Below, in pieces: positions 1-9,132 of a stretch of 24,888 nt of DNA. The stretch comes from Rickettsia typhi (GTDB lineage: Bacteria; Pseudomonadota; Alphaproteobacteria; Rickettsiales; Rickettsiaceae): contig CAMDSB010000018.1 of assembly GCA_945907105.1 (NCBI GenBank), positions 1 to 24,888 on the forward strand, written 5' to 3'. Each line of letters opens with the position of its first letter. Position 1 is the stretch's first letter. Made by a program: the position numbers and the translations under genes. The notes beneath the pieces are model-generated. The model searched no databases. It saw only the letters and a list, made by a program, of their open reading frames with translations, and was not told the DNA's origin.

Positions 1-714
1 GCTGAACTTACCGGTAGGGCTTCTGGGTGCTCAAAAGGCAAAGGCGGATCAATGCATATGTTTAATAGCGAAGGAAAGTTCTACGGTGGACATGGAATTG
101 TAGGAGCTCAGGTACCTATCGGAACCGGCTTGGCTTTTGCCGAGAAATATAATAATACGAATAAATTGTGCTTTACTTTTCTTGGAGATGGGGCAGTAAA
201 TCAAGGGCAAGTGTACGAAGCCTTTAATATGGCCGCACTTTGGAAGCTGCCTGTAATCTATGTTATAGAGAATAATGAGTACTCAATGGGCACCTCTGTT
301 GCAAGATCCACTGTCATGACAGATTTGTATAGGAAAGGAGAGTCTTTTGGTATACCGGGTTTCCAAGCAGATGGTATGGATATTGATTCTATTTATAATG
401 CAACTATGCAAGCTATAGAATACGTCCGTAGAGGAAATGGCCCTTTAATTATTGAGGCTAAAACTTATCGCTATCGTGGACACTCCATGTCTGATCCTGC
501 AAAATATAGGACGAAGGACGAGGTAGAAGAAAAAAAGACTCATGATCCCGTAGCTGCAGTTAGGCAAATAATCACAGATAACGCATATGCAAACGAAGAT
601 CAGTTGAAGGAAATTGAAAATAGGGTAAAAAAAATAATAGCTGAAGTAGCTGAATTTGCAACAACAGAAGCCCTTCCAAGTGAAGATGAGCTTTTTACAG
701 ATATTTTTAAATAG
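1..714 (+). CDS. pdhA: Pyruvate dehydrogenase E1 component, alpha subunit (5' truncated)
   Basis: Decarboxylates pyruvate with thiamine diphosphate and passes the acetyl group to the E2 lipoyl arm; works as a heterotetramer with PdhB in the cytoplasm. The reading frame is open from base 1, so the gene begins outside the window and 237 C-terminal codons are visible; the first in-frame ATG (52) is internal. Visible motifs are TGR..GCSKGKGGSMH near the edge, the ThDP/Mg motif running from LGDGAVNQG to IENN, and the C-terminal loop YRYRGHSMSDPAKYRT typical of E1 alpha. The stop TAG runs into AGGGG, which serves as the Shine-Dalgarno sequence of pdhB six bases downstream, so the two subunits are probably translationally coupled. 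First visible gene of a six-gene operon. Confidence 0.97.
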   Translation, partial: AELTGRASGCSKGKGGSMHMFNSEGKFYGGHGIVGAQVPIGTGLAFAEKYNNTNKLCFTFLGDGAVNQGQVYEAFNMAALWKLPVIYVIENNEYSMGTSVARSTVMTDLYRKGESFGIPGFQADGMDIDSIYNATMQAIEYVRRGNGPLIIEAKTYRYRGHSMSDPAKYRTKDEVEEKKTHDPVAAVRQIITDNAYANEDQLKEIENRVKKIIAEVAEFATTEALPSEDELFTDIFK

Positions 715-720
715 GGGACT

Positions 721-1704
721 ATGGCAGAGATAACAGTTAGAGAGGCTCTAGGGCAAGCCATGAGAGAAGAAATGCACAGAGACAAAAGGGTTTTTGTTAT
801 GGGCGAAGAAGTGGCTGAGTATCAGGGAGCGTATAAGATAACACAAGGTTTGCTAGAAGAGTTTGGACCAAGTAGAGTCATAGATACTCCAATTACGGAG
901 CATGGATTTACAGGACTCGCGATTGGTGCTGCATTTGGCGGACTTCGGCCTATTGTTGAATTCATGACCTTTAACTTTTCGATGCAAGCATTCGATCAAA
1001 TTGTAAATTCAGCAGCGAAAACAAACTATATGTCTGGCGGACAGCTTGGGTGCCCTATAGTGTTTCGTGGGCCTAATGGAGCTGCTGCAAGAGTGGGAGC
1101 TCAGCACAGCCAAAATTATGCAGCATTATATGCGCATATTCCTGGTTTGAAAGTTATCGCTCCTTACAGTGCACAAGATAGCAAAGCGTTGCTTATTAGC
1201 GCAATTCGAGATGATAATCCAGTAATTTTCTTAGAAAATGAGATAATGTATGGTCAGAGCTTTGAAGTTGCGGATATTATTGAGCCAATGGAGATTGGCA
1301 AAGCTAAGGTTCTTCGAGAAGGAACTGATGTAACGATTGTTGCTTTTTCCTTGCAGGTAGGCTTAGCTCTTGAGGCAGCCGAGATACTTGCTCAAAGCGG
1401 CATTAGTGCGGAGGTAATTGACCTTAGAACAATAAGACCGCTTGATGAAAAGACAATTATAGAGTCCGTAATAAAAACTAATCGCTTGGTATGTGTTGAA
1501 GAGGGGTGGTTCTTTGCAGGCATAGGAGCCACTATTAGTTCAATAACAATGAGAGAAGCCTTTGATCATTTAGATGCTCCCGTTGAGATAGTTTCTGGCA
1601 AGGATGTGCCGCTTCCATATGCAGTGAACCTCGAAAAATTGTCTTTGCCTAATACTATGGAAATAGTAGAAGCTTCTAAGAGAGCTTGTTATAGAGATAA
1701 TTAA
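721..1704 (+). CDS. pdhB: Pyruvate dehydrogenase E1 component, beta subunit
   Basis: Partner of PdhA in the E1 heterotetramer. The 327-residue protein shows the transketolase-like fold: [13 protein letters not shown] at the N-terminus, the ThDP-interacting Glu60 in [11 protein letters not shown], the segment [21 protein letters not shown], and the C-terminal transketolase domain with [13 protein letters not shown]. The length is that of a bare E1 beta. Many free-living alphaproteobacteria carry an extra N-terminal lipoyl domain on this subunit; this one does not, as in Rickettsia. The ATG follows AGGGG by three bases and lies 6 bases after pdhA. Confidence 0.97.
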   Translation: MAEITVREALGQAMREEMHRDKRVFVMGEEVAEYQGAYKITQGLLEEFGPSRVIDTPITEHGFTGLAIGAAFGGLRPIVEFMTFNFSMQAFDQIVNSAAKTNYMSGGQLGCPIVFRGPNGAAARVGAQHSQNYAALYAHIPGLKVIAPYSAQDSKALLISAIRDDNPVIFLENEIMYGQSFEVADIIEPMEIGKAKVLREGTDVTIVAFSLQVGLALEAAEILAQSGISAEVIDLRTIRPLDEKTIIESVIKTNRLVCVEEGWFFAGIGATISSITMREAFDHLDAPVEIVSGKDVPLPYAVNLEKLSLPNTMEIVEASKRACYRDN

Positions 1705-1722
1705 AAAAATGAAGGATGGACG

Positions 1723-2973
1723 ATGCCAATAAAAATCTTAATGCCAGCGCTTTCACCAACTATGGAACATGGCAATCTTGCAAAATGGCTAAAAAAGGAA
1801 GGCGATACCATTAAAGCTGGTGATGTAATCGCAGAAATAGAGACTGACAAAGCTACGATGGAAGTGGAAGCGGTTGACGAAGGAATTCTGGCAAAAATCC
1901 TAATACCTCAAGGAACAGAAGAAGTTCCTGTAAATGCTTTGATTGCAGTTTTAATTGAAGAAGATGAAAATGAGTCTGTTTTGGCAGAATTTATTGCAAA
2001 AGAAGCGGCTGCTAAGTCTGTTGATGCCGGTGATAACTCTGATAAAAATCAGGCGGTAATACTACCCCCAGCCTCAAATAATATACCTAATCCTCAACCA
2101 ATGCAGATGTCTTCGGCTCCGAGTTTCGGTAGGGTTTTTGCTTCTCCTTTGGCAAGGCGAGTTGCGGCTATAGATGGTGTAAGTCTAGTAAATATTATAG
2201 GAAGTGGACCTCATGGTAGAATCGTCAAAGCAGATGTTGTTTCTTCCGGTCAAGCAAAAGGTAAAGTTTTTAGGCATGATGAGGAATTTCATTTGGTGCC
2301 AAATAATAATATGCGCAAAATCATTGCAAAACGTTTGCTTGAGTCTAAACTTACTGTTCCCCATTTCTACCTAGCAATCGATTGCATGATGGATGCACTT
2401 CTAGAAGCTAGAGCGCAGGTAAATAATACGCTTGGTGAGGATAAAAATAAAAAATTATCAGTAAATGATTTTGTGATTTTAGCAGCTGCTAAGGCTTTAA
2501 AAGATGTTCCTGCTGCAAACGCAAGTTGGAGTGATGAAGCAATCAAGATTTATAATAACGTAGATATTTCAATTGCTGTAGCGATTGATGGGGGGTTGAT
2601 TACTCCTCTTATTCGAAACGCGGATCAGAAGGATATAATTAAAATTTCTACCGAGATGAAGGATTTAGCTAAGAGAGCTCGTGAGAATAGTTTAAAACCC
2701 GAAGAGTTTCAAGGTGGTGGCTTTAGCATATCCAATTTGGGGATGTACGGCATCAAGAGTTTTAATGCAATTGTTAATCCTCCTCAAGGATGTATCCTGG
2801 CAGTTGGTATGAGTAGCAAAAGAGCGGTGGTGGTTGAAGACAGGATAGAAATAGGAACAGTGATGGACGTGAACTTATCTTGTGATCATAGAGTTGTAGA
2901 CGGAGCGGTGGGGGCACAATTTTTAGCTGCGTTTAAGAAATATATTGAATCTCCTATATTGATGTTTATTTAA
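1723..2973 (+). CDS. pdhC: Dihydrolipoamide acetyltransferase (E2) of pyruvate dehydrogenase
   Basis: Core subunit of the pyruvate dehydrogenase complex; transfers the acetyl group from lipoamide to CoA. The order along 416 residues is: one lipoyl domain (about 1-80) with the lipoylated Lys43 in ETDKATME; an Asn/Pro/Ala-rich linker (about 85-135); a peripheral-subunit-binding domain (about 138-172, FASPLARR...[11 protein letters not shown]); and the catalytic acyltransferase domain (about 190-416) ending in DHRVVDG at 388-394, with catalytic His389. A single lipoyl domain is normal for alphaproteobacteria. AAGGA at 1712-1716 supports the start; the gap to pdhB is 18 bases. Confidence 0.97.
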   Translation: MPIKILMPALSPTMEHGNLAKWLKKEGDTIKAGDVIAEIETDKATMEVEAVDEGILAKILIPQGTEEVPVNALIAVLIEEDENESVLAEFIAKEAAAKSVDAGDNSDKNQAVILPPASNNIPNPQPMQMSSAPSFGRVFASPLARRVAAIDGVSLVNIIGSGPHGRIVKADVVSSGQAKGKVFRHDEEFHLVPNNNMRKIIAKRLLESKLTVPHFYLAIDCMMDALLEARAQVNNTLGEDKNKKLSVNDFVILAAAKALKDVPAANASWSDEAIKIYNNVDISIAVAIDGGLITPLIRNADQKDIIKISTEMKDLAKRARENSLKPEEFQGGGFSISNLGMYGIKSFNAIVNPPQGCILAVGMSSKRAVVVEDRIEIGTVMDVNLSCDHRVVDGAVGAQFLAAFKKYIESPILMFI

Positions 2974-2986
2974 ATTAAGTTTATTT

Positions 2987-4366
2987 ATGGAAAATTTTGA
3001 CGTTGTGGTGATTGGTGGCGGTCCTGGTGGTTATGTTGCGGCGATTAGAGCCTCGCAATTAGGTAAAAAAACTGCCTTAATTGAGAAGGAGCATTTGGGT
3101 GGAATCTGTCTTAATTGGGGATGTATTCCGACTAAAGCTTTGCTAAAATCAGCTGAGTTATATCAAAAAATGAAGCATGCCAAGGAGTTTGGAATTTCAG
3201 CTGGTAATATTGAATTTGATATAAAAAAGATAGTTGAGCGTTCTCGTGATGTTTCGACAAAGCTTGTTGGTGGGATAAAAGCCCTGCTTAAAAAGAATAA
3301 AATCACTGTAATAGAAGGATCTGCAAAGCTTGAAGGGGCTGGACAAATCTCAATCAACGGTAAGGATAAAATTAGTGCCAAGAATATAATTATTGCAACT
3401 GGTGCAAGGGCAAGAAGTTTGCCCGGTTTTGAAGCTAATGGCAAGAATATCTGGACATATCGTCAAGCTTTAGTGCCAGATAATGTGCCTAAATCTATGA
3501 TAATAGTTGGTTCTGGTGCTATTGGGATAGAATTTGCTAGTTTTTATAATGCTCTTGGGTCCGATGTTACAGTTCTTGAAGCCGCGGATAGAATATTACC
3601 TGTTGAAGATGCTGAGATCTCAGTTATGGCAAAAAAAGCCTTTGAAGTGAAAGGTATAAAATTTAAGACTGGAGTCAAATTAGAAGCGCAAAAATCTTCT
3701 GCTAAAGGAGTGAGTGTGACTTTTGCTTATAATGGTAAGAAGGAATCCTTGGAGTCAGAAGTACTACTAATGGCTGTTGGAATTGTTGGTAATGTTGAAG
3801 ATATAGGTCTAGAAAAGACAAAAGTTATTGTTGAGAAAGGGCATATAGTTACAAATAGCATGATGCAAACAGCAGAGAGTGGAATATTTGCAATTGGTGA
3901 TGTGGCTGGAGCACCATGGCTTGCTCATAAAGCTAGTCACGAAGGAATTATTACAGCAGAGTTCATTGCTGGTAAAAACCCACATGCTATTACTAAAACA
4001 AATATACCTGGCTGTACATATTCAAACCCACAAATCGCAAGTGTTGGCCTGAGTGAAGAAGCAGCCAAAGCAGCTGGTTATCAAACAAAAATAGGAAGGT
4101 TCCCATTTTATGCTAATGGAAAAGCATTGATTCTAGGAGATAGTGATGGTTTAATAAAAACTATCTTCGATGCAAAAACCGGTGAATTATTAGGGGCCCA
4201 TATGATTGGAGCCGATGTAACTGAGCTTATTGGCGGATATGTAGTTGCAAAAGAAATGGAAGGGACGGAAATTGATTTGATGAACACGATTTTCCCGCAC
4301 CCAACTTTGTCAGAGATGATGCATGAATCTGTGCTGCAAGCATACGGGAAACAGATACATATTTAG
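2987..4366 (+). CDS. lpdA: Dihydrolipoyl dehydrogenase (E3)
   Basis: Flavoprotein that reoxidises dihydrolipoamide with NAD+. In 459 residues it has the FAD Rossmann motif GGGPGG (10-15), the redox-active disulfide Cys41/Cys46 in GGICLNWGCIPTK, a second Rossmann motif GSGAIGIEFASF (NAD binding), the second FAD segment IFAIGDVAG, and the catalytic dyad His438/Glu443 in HPTLSE of the dimerisation domain. Its place right after pdhC suggests it serves this complex, although it could also serve 2-oxoglutarate dehydrogenase. No clear Shine-Dalgarno sequence is visible in the 13 bases after pdhC, so it may depend on coupling. Confidence 0.97.
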   Translation: MENFDVVVIGGGPGGYVAAIRASQLGKKTALIEKEHLGGICLNWGCIPTKALLKSAELYQKMKHAKEFGISAGNIEFDIKKIVERSRDVSTKLVGGIKALLKKNKITVIEGSAKLEGAGQISINGKDKISAKNIIIATGARARSLPGFEANGKNIWTYRQALVPDNVPKSMIIVGSGAIGIEFASFYNALGSDVTVLEAADRILPVEDAEISVMAKKAFEVKGIKFKTGVKLEAQKSSAKGVSVTFAYNGKKESLESEVLLMAVGIVGNVEDIGLEKTKVIVEKGHIVTNSMMQTAESGIFAIGDVAGAPWLAHKASHEGIITAEFIAGKNPHAITKTNIPGCTYSNPQIASVGLSEEAAKAAGYQTKIGRFPFYANGKALILGDSDGLIKTIFDAKTGELLGAHMIGADVTELIGGYVVAKEMEGTEIDLMNTIFPHPTLSEMMHESVLQAYGKQIHI

Positions 4367-4383
4367 AAATATATAGGGTAAGC

Positions 4384-5007
4384 ATGTCCAATACTTTAAA
4401 ACTTATTCAGACGTTAGGTTCAAAGATTTGTCATGATTTAGCAGGTTCAATTGGTACAATTGATAACTGCCTCGGTTTACTTGATAGTGAGAATAAAATT
4501 ATCGGAGCGCAGGCTAAAGACTTGGTGCTAGAAGAATCAAAAAATTTAGTCAAACGTATTAAATTTTTGCGTAGCACTTATGGATTAGTTGAGAATGAAT
4601 CGATGCTAAGTATAGTTGAAATGGTAGATATCTTGAGGAAATTCTTTGAAGATACTAAAATCAATTTTAATGCCCACATAATGGGTGATTTGTTATCAGT
4701 AGATGCTCATATGGCTAAAGTAGCATATAGTTTAGTTTCTATTGCATCTGAAAATATTGGGCTTGAAGGTGAAATTGACTTATATATTAACGAAAAAAAT
4801 AATACATTATTTAAAATTCAGAGCACCGGACGAAAACTTCACTTGAAACACGGATCCTTTGCTGTTTTAGATGGTGATATAACTGAGCCGCTTACCATAA
4901 CAAATTGTCGTGAACATTATGCAAGTAATATATGTAGTGAGCATAGGTACAAGTTGGCGATAAGTGAAAATACAGAATATATGGAGTATTTTGTTATAAA
5001 GAGTTAG
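4384..5007 (+). CDS. chpT: ChpT-like histidine phosphotransferase
   Basis: Probable phosphotransferase of the alphaproteobacterial cell-cycle relay, passing phosphate from hybrid kinase CckA to CtrA and CpdR. The 207-residue protein opens with the phospho-acceptor helix [16 protein letters not shown], with His17 followed by Asp and Leu as in ChpT, then a second long helix (about 40-70), matching a dimeric four-helix bundle. The rest resembles the degenerate Bergerat-type ATPase domain of ChpT; I see no intact N, G1 or G2 box, so it should not be a kinase. AGGG at 4375-4378 supports the start. It sits between lpdA and fumC with gaps of 17 and 7 bases, an operon setting that would tie cell-cycle signalling to central carbon metabolism. 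The family assignment is from motif and length. Confidence 0.85.
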   Translation: MSNTLKLIQTLGSKICHDLAGSIGTIDNCLGLLDSENKIIGAQAKDLVLEESKNLVKRIKFLRSTYGLVENESMLSIVEMVDILRKFFEDTKINFNAHIMGDLLSVDAHMAKVAYSLVSIASENIGLEGEIDLYINEKNNTLFKIQSTGRKLHLKHGSFAVLDGDITEPLTITNCREHYASNICSEHRYKLAISENTEYMEYFVIKS

Positions 5008-5014
5008 AGGTTTT

Positions 5015-6397
5015 ATGAGTGACTATCGGATTGAAACTGATTCCATGGGTGAAGTTAAAGTAGAAAACCAATATTATTGGGGAGCTCAAACTCAACGTTC
5101 TATTAATAACTTTAAAATTGCTGGTCAGAAGATGCCGCAAGAAGTTATAGAAGCTTTGACTATTATAAAGAGGTCTGCAGCAATAGTTCATATCAGTTTG
5201 GGAGCTCTTGATAAAGACCTAGCCAAGGTGATTGTAGAGTCAACAGATCGAATACTTGCTGGAGAGTTTGATGATAACTTCCCTCTAGTTGTCTGGCAGA
5301 CTGGTTCTGGGACTCAATCTAACATGAATGTTAACGAAGTAATTGCTGGTATTGCTAATGAAAGTTTAACTAGCAAAAAAGGTGGTAAGTCTCCAATTCA
5401 CCCGAACGATCATGTTAATATGGGCCAGTCATCGAACGATTCATTTCCAACCGCGATGCATATAGCAACAGTACTTAGTACCAATAGAAAATTAATTCCA
5501 GCACTAAAAAAAATATATAAGAGTCTCGATACCAAAGCAAAACAATGGAAATCCATTGTAAAAATCGGCAGAACTCATTTGCAGGACGCCACGCCTATAA
5601 CGCTGGGACAAGAGTTTTCTGGTTATGCTTGTCAGATTCAGCTTGGTCTTGAAAGAGTTGAGCAATCACTATTAAGAGTTCATTATTTAGCACAAGGTGG
5701 AACGGCTGTTGGAACAGGTATTAATTGCAAAATCGGTTTTGCAGAAAAATTTGCTGAGGAAGTTTCAAGTTTTACTGGCTATGCTTTTAAAACTGCATCA
5801 AATAAATTCGAAGCACTTGCTTGCAACGATGCCTTAGTTGAGTTTTCAGGTACATTGAATACTCTGGCTGTGAGCATGATGAAGATTGCAAATGATATAC
5901 GTTTGCTTGGTTCTGGTCCAAGGTGCGGCTTTGGAGAACTAAAATTACCGGAAAATGAGCCTGGCTCATCAATTATGCCTGGAAAAATTAACCCAACACA
6001 GTGCGAAGCTATGACTATGGTAGCTGCGCAGGTGATTGGTAATCATACGGCTGTCACTATTGGTGGAAGTAACGGTCATTTTGAACTTAACGTGTTTAAA
6101 CCATTAATAATTCAGAATGTTATTCACTCCATTAACTTGCTCAGTGATGCGATAGTAAGCTTAGTGGATCATTGTATAGATGATATAGAGCCCAATATTG
6201 AGCGCATTAATCTATTGCGTGACCAGTCTTTGATGCTTGTCACCGCCCTTAACCCATATGTGGGTTATGATAATGCAGCAAAAATTGCCAAAAAAGCATA
6301 TAGCGAAGGTACGACGTTAAAAGAAGCCGCAATTGCCTTGAAACTTATATCTTCAGAAGATTTTGATAAATATGTTGTGCCAGAGGATATGGTATAG
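5015..6397 (+). CDS. fumC: Class II fumarate hydratase
   Basis: Interconverts fumarate and L-malate in the TCA cycle as an oxygen-stable homotetramer. The 460-residue sequence carries the superfamily signature [11 protein letters not shown] at 317-327 with catalytic Ser318, and His188 in [10 protein letters not shown]; both fall at the residue numbers used for E. coli Fum[17 protein letters not shown] and [14 protein letters not shown] are the other substrate-binding regions and fit fumarase better than aspartase. AGAGG overlaps the chpT stop and lies just before the ATG, with a 7-base gap. Last gene of the pdh operon; its stop codon is inside the left arm of a long inverted repeat. Confidence 0.97.
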   Translation: MSDYRIETDSMGEVKVENQYYWGAQTQRSINNFKIAGQKMPQEVIEALTIIKRSAAIVHISLGALDKDLAKVIVESTDRILAGEFDDNFPLVVWQTGSGTQSNMNVNEVIAGIANESLTSKKGGKSPIHPNDHVNMGQSSNDSFPTAMHIATVLSTNRKLIPALKKIYKSLDTKAKQWKSIVKIGRTHLQDATPITLGQEFSGYACQIQLGLERVEQSLLRVHYLAQGGTAVGTGINCKIGFAEKFAEEVSSFTGYAFKTASNKFEALACNDALVEFSGTLNTLAVSMMKIANDIRLLGSGPRCGFGELKLPENEPGSSIMPGKINPTQCEAMTMVAAQVIGNHTAVTIGGSNGHFELNVFKPLIIQNVIHSINLLSDAIVSLVDHCIDDIEPNIERINLLRDQSLMLVTALNPYVGYDNAAKIAKKAYSEGTTLKEAAIALKLISSEDFDKYVVPEDMV

Positions 6398-6444
6398 TAA
6401 ATTAACTTGAATTAACTATCTCTAACTCAAGTTAATTTACTATA
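6393..6444 (+). terminator. 18-bp perfect inverted repeat at the end of the pdh-fumC operon
   Basis: The left arm TATAGTAAATTAACTTGA (6393-6410) is exactly complementary to the right arm at 6427-6444, with a 16-base loop. The fumC stop codon is inside the left arm. There is no T-tract after the stem, so this is not a textbook intrinsic terminator. It may be a terminator, an mRNA 3' stabiliser or an operator for the ABC gene 16 bases downstream. The pairing is certain; the role is inferred. Confidence 0.6.
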
Positions 6445-6460
6445 TAGCTAAAGCGGATCT

Positions 6461-8233
6461 ATGAATAACATCTCAGCAAAACAAATTTTATCTTATATTG
6501 TTAAAGCCATAAAGCCGTTCCCTTTACCGATATTCACTATGTTTCTGGCGGGGGTAATATGGGCAGTAGATCTTTCACTTAGAGCATATTTATTAAAAGT
6601 TATTTTAAATCGTTTAGCTTCTAGTGAGCAACATAATATTTTTGTTAATTTAATAGTGCCTATTATCTTCTATCTTGGGCTATATCTTTTGCTTTCTATA
6701 TCATTTCGTGTTTATAATTATTTTGTTGAGATTAAAATGATTCCAGCTCTGCGTGCAAAAATAGCCAACGACGCTTTAGAGCTACTGGTTGATAAAAGCC
6801 AAAATTTTTACCAAAATAATTTTTCCGGCAGTTTGACTAATAAAGTCAATGATTTAACAAGTTCTGTTCCGGCAATTGTAAGAATTGTTATTGATCGATT
6901 TTTTAGTCACGGATTAGCTTTATGTATAGCTATTATTACTTTATGGCAGGTGAGCATTCACTTTGCTCTGGGTATGCTAGTATGGACAGTGATTTTGATT
7001 ACGGGAGCCTGGATTTATTCAAAACACATAAGTATGCTAGCTGCCAAATGGTCAGAATCTGCTTCAACTATTACTGGCAATCTCGTTGATGTTTTGTCAA
7101 ATATTCTATCTGTACGATTATTTAGTGCTAAATCTCAGGAGAAAAAATCTTTAGGTAGCGTATTTCAAAATGCAGTTAATGCGGAACGACAACTAGAATG
7201 GGCATATCTTTGGATGTGGGTCTGTATTTCAGTCTCTTCACTCGTGCTACAATCGTTCAATTTTTATTTCCTGCTCAAAGGTAGAGAAGAAGGCTGGATC
7301 ACTGTTGGGGATTTTGCTATCGTCTTACTTATTAATATTTCAATTGCTGATTTTTTCTGGGAATTAACGAAAGATTTTTCTGAGTTTTCAAAGTTACTAG
7401 GACGTATTACCCAAGCCTTAAAAATTGTTTTGGACAAACCTGAGTTTCAAGATTTACCAGGAGCTTATGAGCTAAAAGTGACTAAAGGTATTATTTCTTT
7501 TGATCAAGTATTGTTTCATTACAAAGGAATAGTACCTTTATTTCATAACAAATCAGTTATAATTGAAGCCGGGCAGAAAGTGGGTTTAGTAGGCTATTCA
7601 GGCAGCGGCAAATCAACATTCGTGAATCTGATTTTGAGGCTCTATGACGTAACTGACGGACGTATCCTAATTGATGGCCAAGATATTCGTGAATGTACTC
7701 AAGATAGTCTTCGTAAGAACATTGCAATGATTCCTCAAGATCCATCGTTGTTTCATCGAACTCTGATAGAAAATATTCGTTATGGACGTATCGAAGCTAG
7801 TGATCAGTCCGTAGTTGAAGCTGCTAAAAAAGCGCATGCGCATGATTTTATTACAAAACTACCACAAGGTTATAAGGCTCTTGTTGGCGAAAGAGGTGTA
7901 AAGCTCTCTGGTGGTCAGCGTCAGAGAATTGCTATAGCAAGAGCTATTCTAAAAAACGCGCCTATTTTAATTTTAGATGAAGCTACATCTGCTCTTGATT
8001 CAGTAGTGGAGAGTGATATTCAGCAGAGTTTATGGGAACTTATGCAAGGTAAAACAACGATAGTGATTGCTCACCGTCTATCCACACTTTTGCAGATGGA
8101 TCGTATTCTTGTCTTTGACATGGGTAAAATTGTCGAAGATGGCACTCATACCGAATTACTATCAATGAATGGCCTGTATAAAACTTTGTGGGAAGCACAA
8201 ATTGGTGGTTTTTTATTAGATCAAAAAATATAG
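6461..8233 (+). CDS. ABC exporter, fused membrane and ATPase domains (MsbA-like)
   Basis: Type I ABC exporter half-transporter of 590 residues that should work as a dimer in the inner membrane. Residues about 15-310 form the six-helix membrane domain. The ATPase domain has Walker A GYSGSGKST (378-386), the Q-loop segment AMIPQDPSLF, signature LSGGQ (482-486), Walker B ending in Asp506-Glu507, and the H-loop His538 in AHRLSTL. All catalytic residues are present. Substrate cannot be read from sequence; lipid A precursors, other lipids or drugs are all possible. It is paralogous to the exporter at 13178-14965. The Shine-Dalgarno is weak (AGCGGA). It follows the fumC inverted repeat by 16 bases, so it may be a separate transcription unit. 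Confidence 0.93.
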   Translation: MNNISAKQILSYIVKAIKPFPLPIFTMFLAGVIWAVDLSLRAYLLKVILNRLASSEQHNIFVNLIVPIIFYLGLYLLLSISFRVYNYFVEIKMIPALRAKIANDALELLVDKSQNFYQNNFSGSLTNKVNDLTSSVPAIVRIVIDRFFSHGLALCIAIITLWQVSIHFALGMLVWTVILITGAWIYSKHISMLAAKWSESASTITGNLVDVLSNILSVRLFSAKSQEKKSLGSVFQNAVNAERQLEWAYLWMWVCISVSSLVLQSFNFYFLLKGREEGWITVGDFAIVLLINISIADFFWELTKDFSEFSKLLGRITQALKIVLDKPEFQDLPGAYELKVTKGIISFDQVLFHYKGIVPLFHNKSVIIEAGQKVGLVGYSGSGKSTFVNLILRLYDVTDGRILIDGQDIRECTQDSLRKNIAMIPQDPSLFHRTLIENIRYGRIEASDQSVVEAAKKAHAHDFITKLPQGYKALVGERGVKLSGGQRQRIAIARAILKNAPILILDEATSALDSVVESDIQQSLWELMQGKTTIVIAHRLSTLLQMDRILVFDMGKIVEDGTHTELLSMNGLYKTLWEAQIGGFLLDQKI

Positions 8234-8263
8234 TGCTGTAAGATATTTAAACTACTTGTAGAT

Positions 8264-8977
8264 TTATTCTTTATTACAGATAATAATCGAAATTGGTGAA
8301 ATAGTTGTCTCGTCCTTCCATTCGTAACCATCATCTTCTTTGCCTAGAGGGTTATGTACATCGGTAACAACTAGCCCAGCTTTCTGAAAAACTTCTCTAT
8401 AATCTTTTTCCGTCCAGAAATAATCATCGATTGTAAGATTTATGTCGAGGAACTCTATTTTCACTTTTGAACCGCTAGTAATATTTTTATTTTCTGGAAA
8501 ATCCGTATTTAGTGTAAGCCATTCGTGATGATAAGTATGATCGCTTGCTGAGATAGATATAAATTTTCCTCCTTTTTTTAGCACTCTATGGATTTCTTGA
8601 ACTGTATTTAACATTTCATCTTTTGTCCCGATTTCTAGCAAGACAAAACTGCAAAGAACTAAATCAAAGCTATTCTCGTCAAATGGTACTGCTCCACTAT
8701 TGATTTTAGTATATTTTCCGTTAGGATCTCTTTCTTGCGCTATAGACAGCATTCTTTCATTTATATCCACAGCAACTACATCATAACCAAGTGATTTTAG
8801 AAACAAGGTAGACTCTGCTGTCCCGCAGCCATAGTCTAAAACCTTTTTACCGCTTACATATTTGTTTAAAATATCTGGCATATCTCTATAAGCCAAACAT
8901 GGAGTACCTATGAATTTAAAATTTGAGTATAAATCTGCGTACAAATTAGGGGTGGTGCTTTTATCGGATAATATCAT
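8264..8977 (-). CDS. Class I SAM-dependent methyltransferase
   Basis: 237-residue methyltransferase of unknown substrate. It shows motif I VLDYGCGTAES (46-56), the acidic motif II residue Asp71 in VVAVDIN, the post-II segment FDLVLCSFVLLEI, and the motif EIHRVLKKGGKFISIS, the usual Rossmann-type SAM-binding order. It resembles the UbiE/small-molecule group more than RNA methyltransferases. It stands alone on the minus strand, converging with the ABC exporter (30 bases) and diverging from the translocase gene. Its lone position would fit an accessory acquisition, but I see no mobile-element trace. Confidence 0.85.
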   Translation of the reverse strand: MILSDKSTTPNLYADLYSNFKFIGTPCLAYRDMPDILNKYVSGKKVLDYGCGTAESTLFLKSLGYDVVAVDINERMLSIAQERDPNGKYTKINSGAVPFDENSFDLVLCSFVLLEIGTKDEMLNTVQEIHRVLKKGGKFISISASDHTYHHEWLTLNTDFPENKNITSGSKVKIEFLDINLTIDDYFWTEKDYREVFQKAGLVVTDVHNPLGKEDDGYEWKDETTISPISIIICNKE

Positions 8978-9069
8978 AAACAGTGACTCTTTATATTAAA
9001 ATATATTCCTATATAAATTATTATACTAATTTTGGTAAGATACTGAAATATTTTTTATTAAGCATAGCG

Positions 9070-9098
9070 TTGACATGTAATGTTTCTTGCACTAGCTT
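9070..9098 (+). promoter_or_regulatory. Possible promoter of the ATP/ADP translocase gene
   Basis: A consensus -35 TTGACA at 9070-9075 is followed after 17 bases by TAGCTT (9093-9098), a poor -10. It lies in the 155-base gap between divergent genes, upstream of the translocase start. The -35 match is clear; the -10 is weak. Confidence 0.35.
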
Positions 9099-9132
9099 AC
9101 CTCAAGTAATTTAATTTTAAGGAAAACGTACG

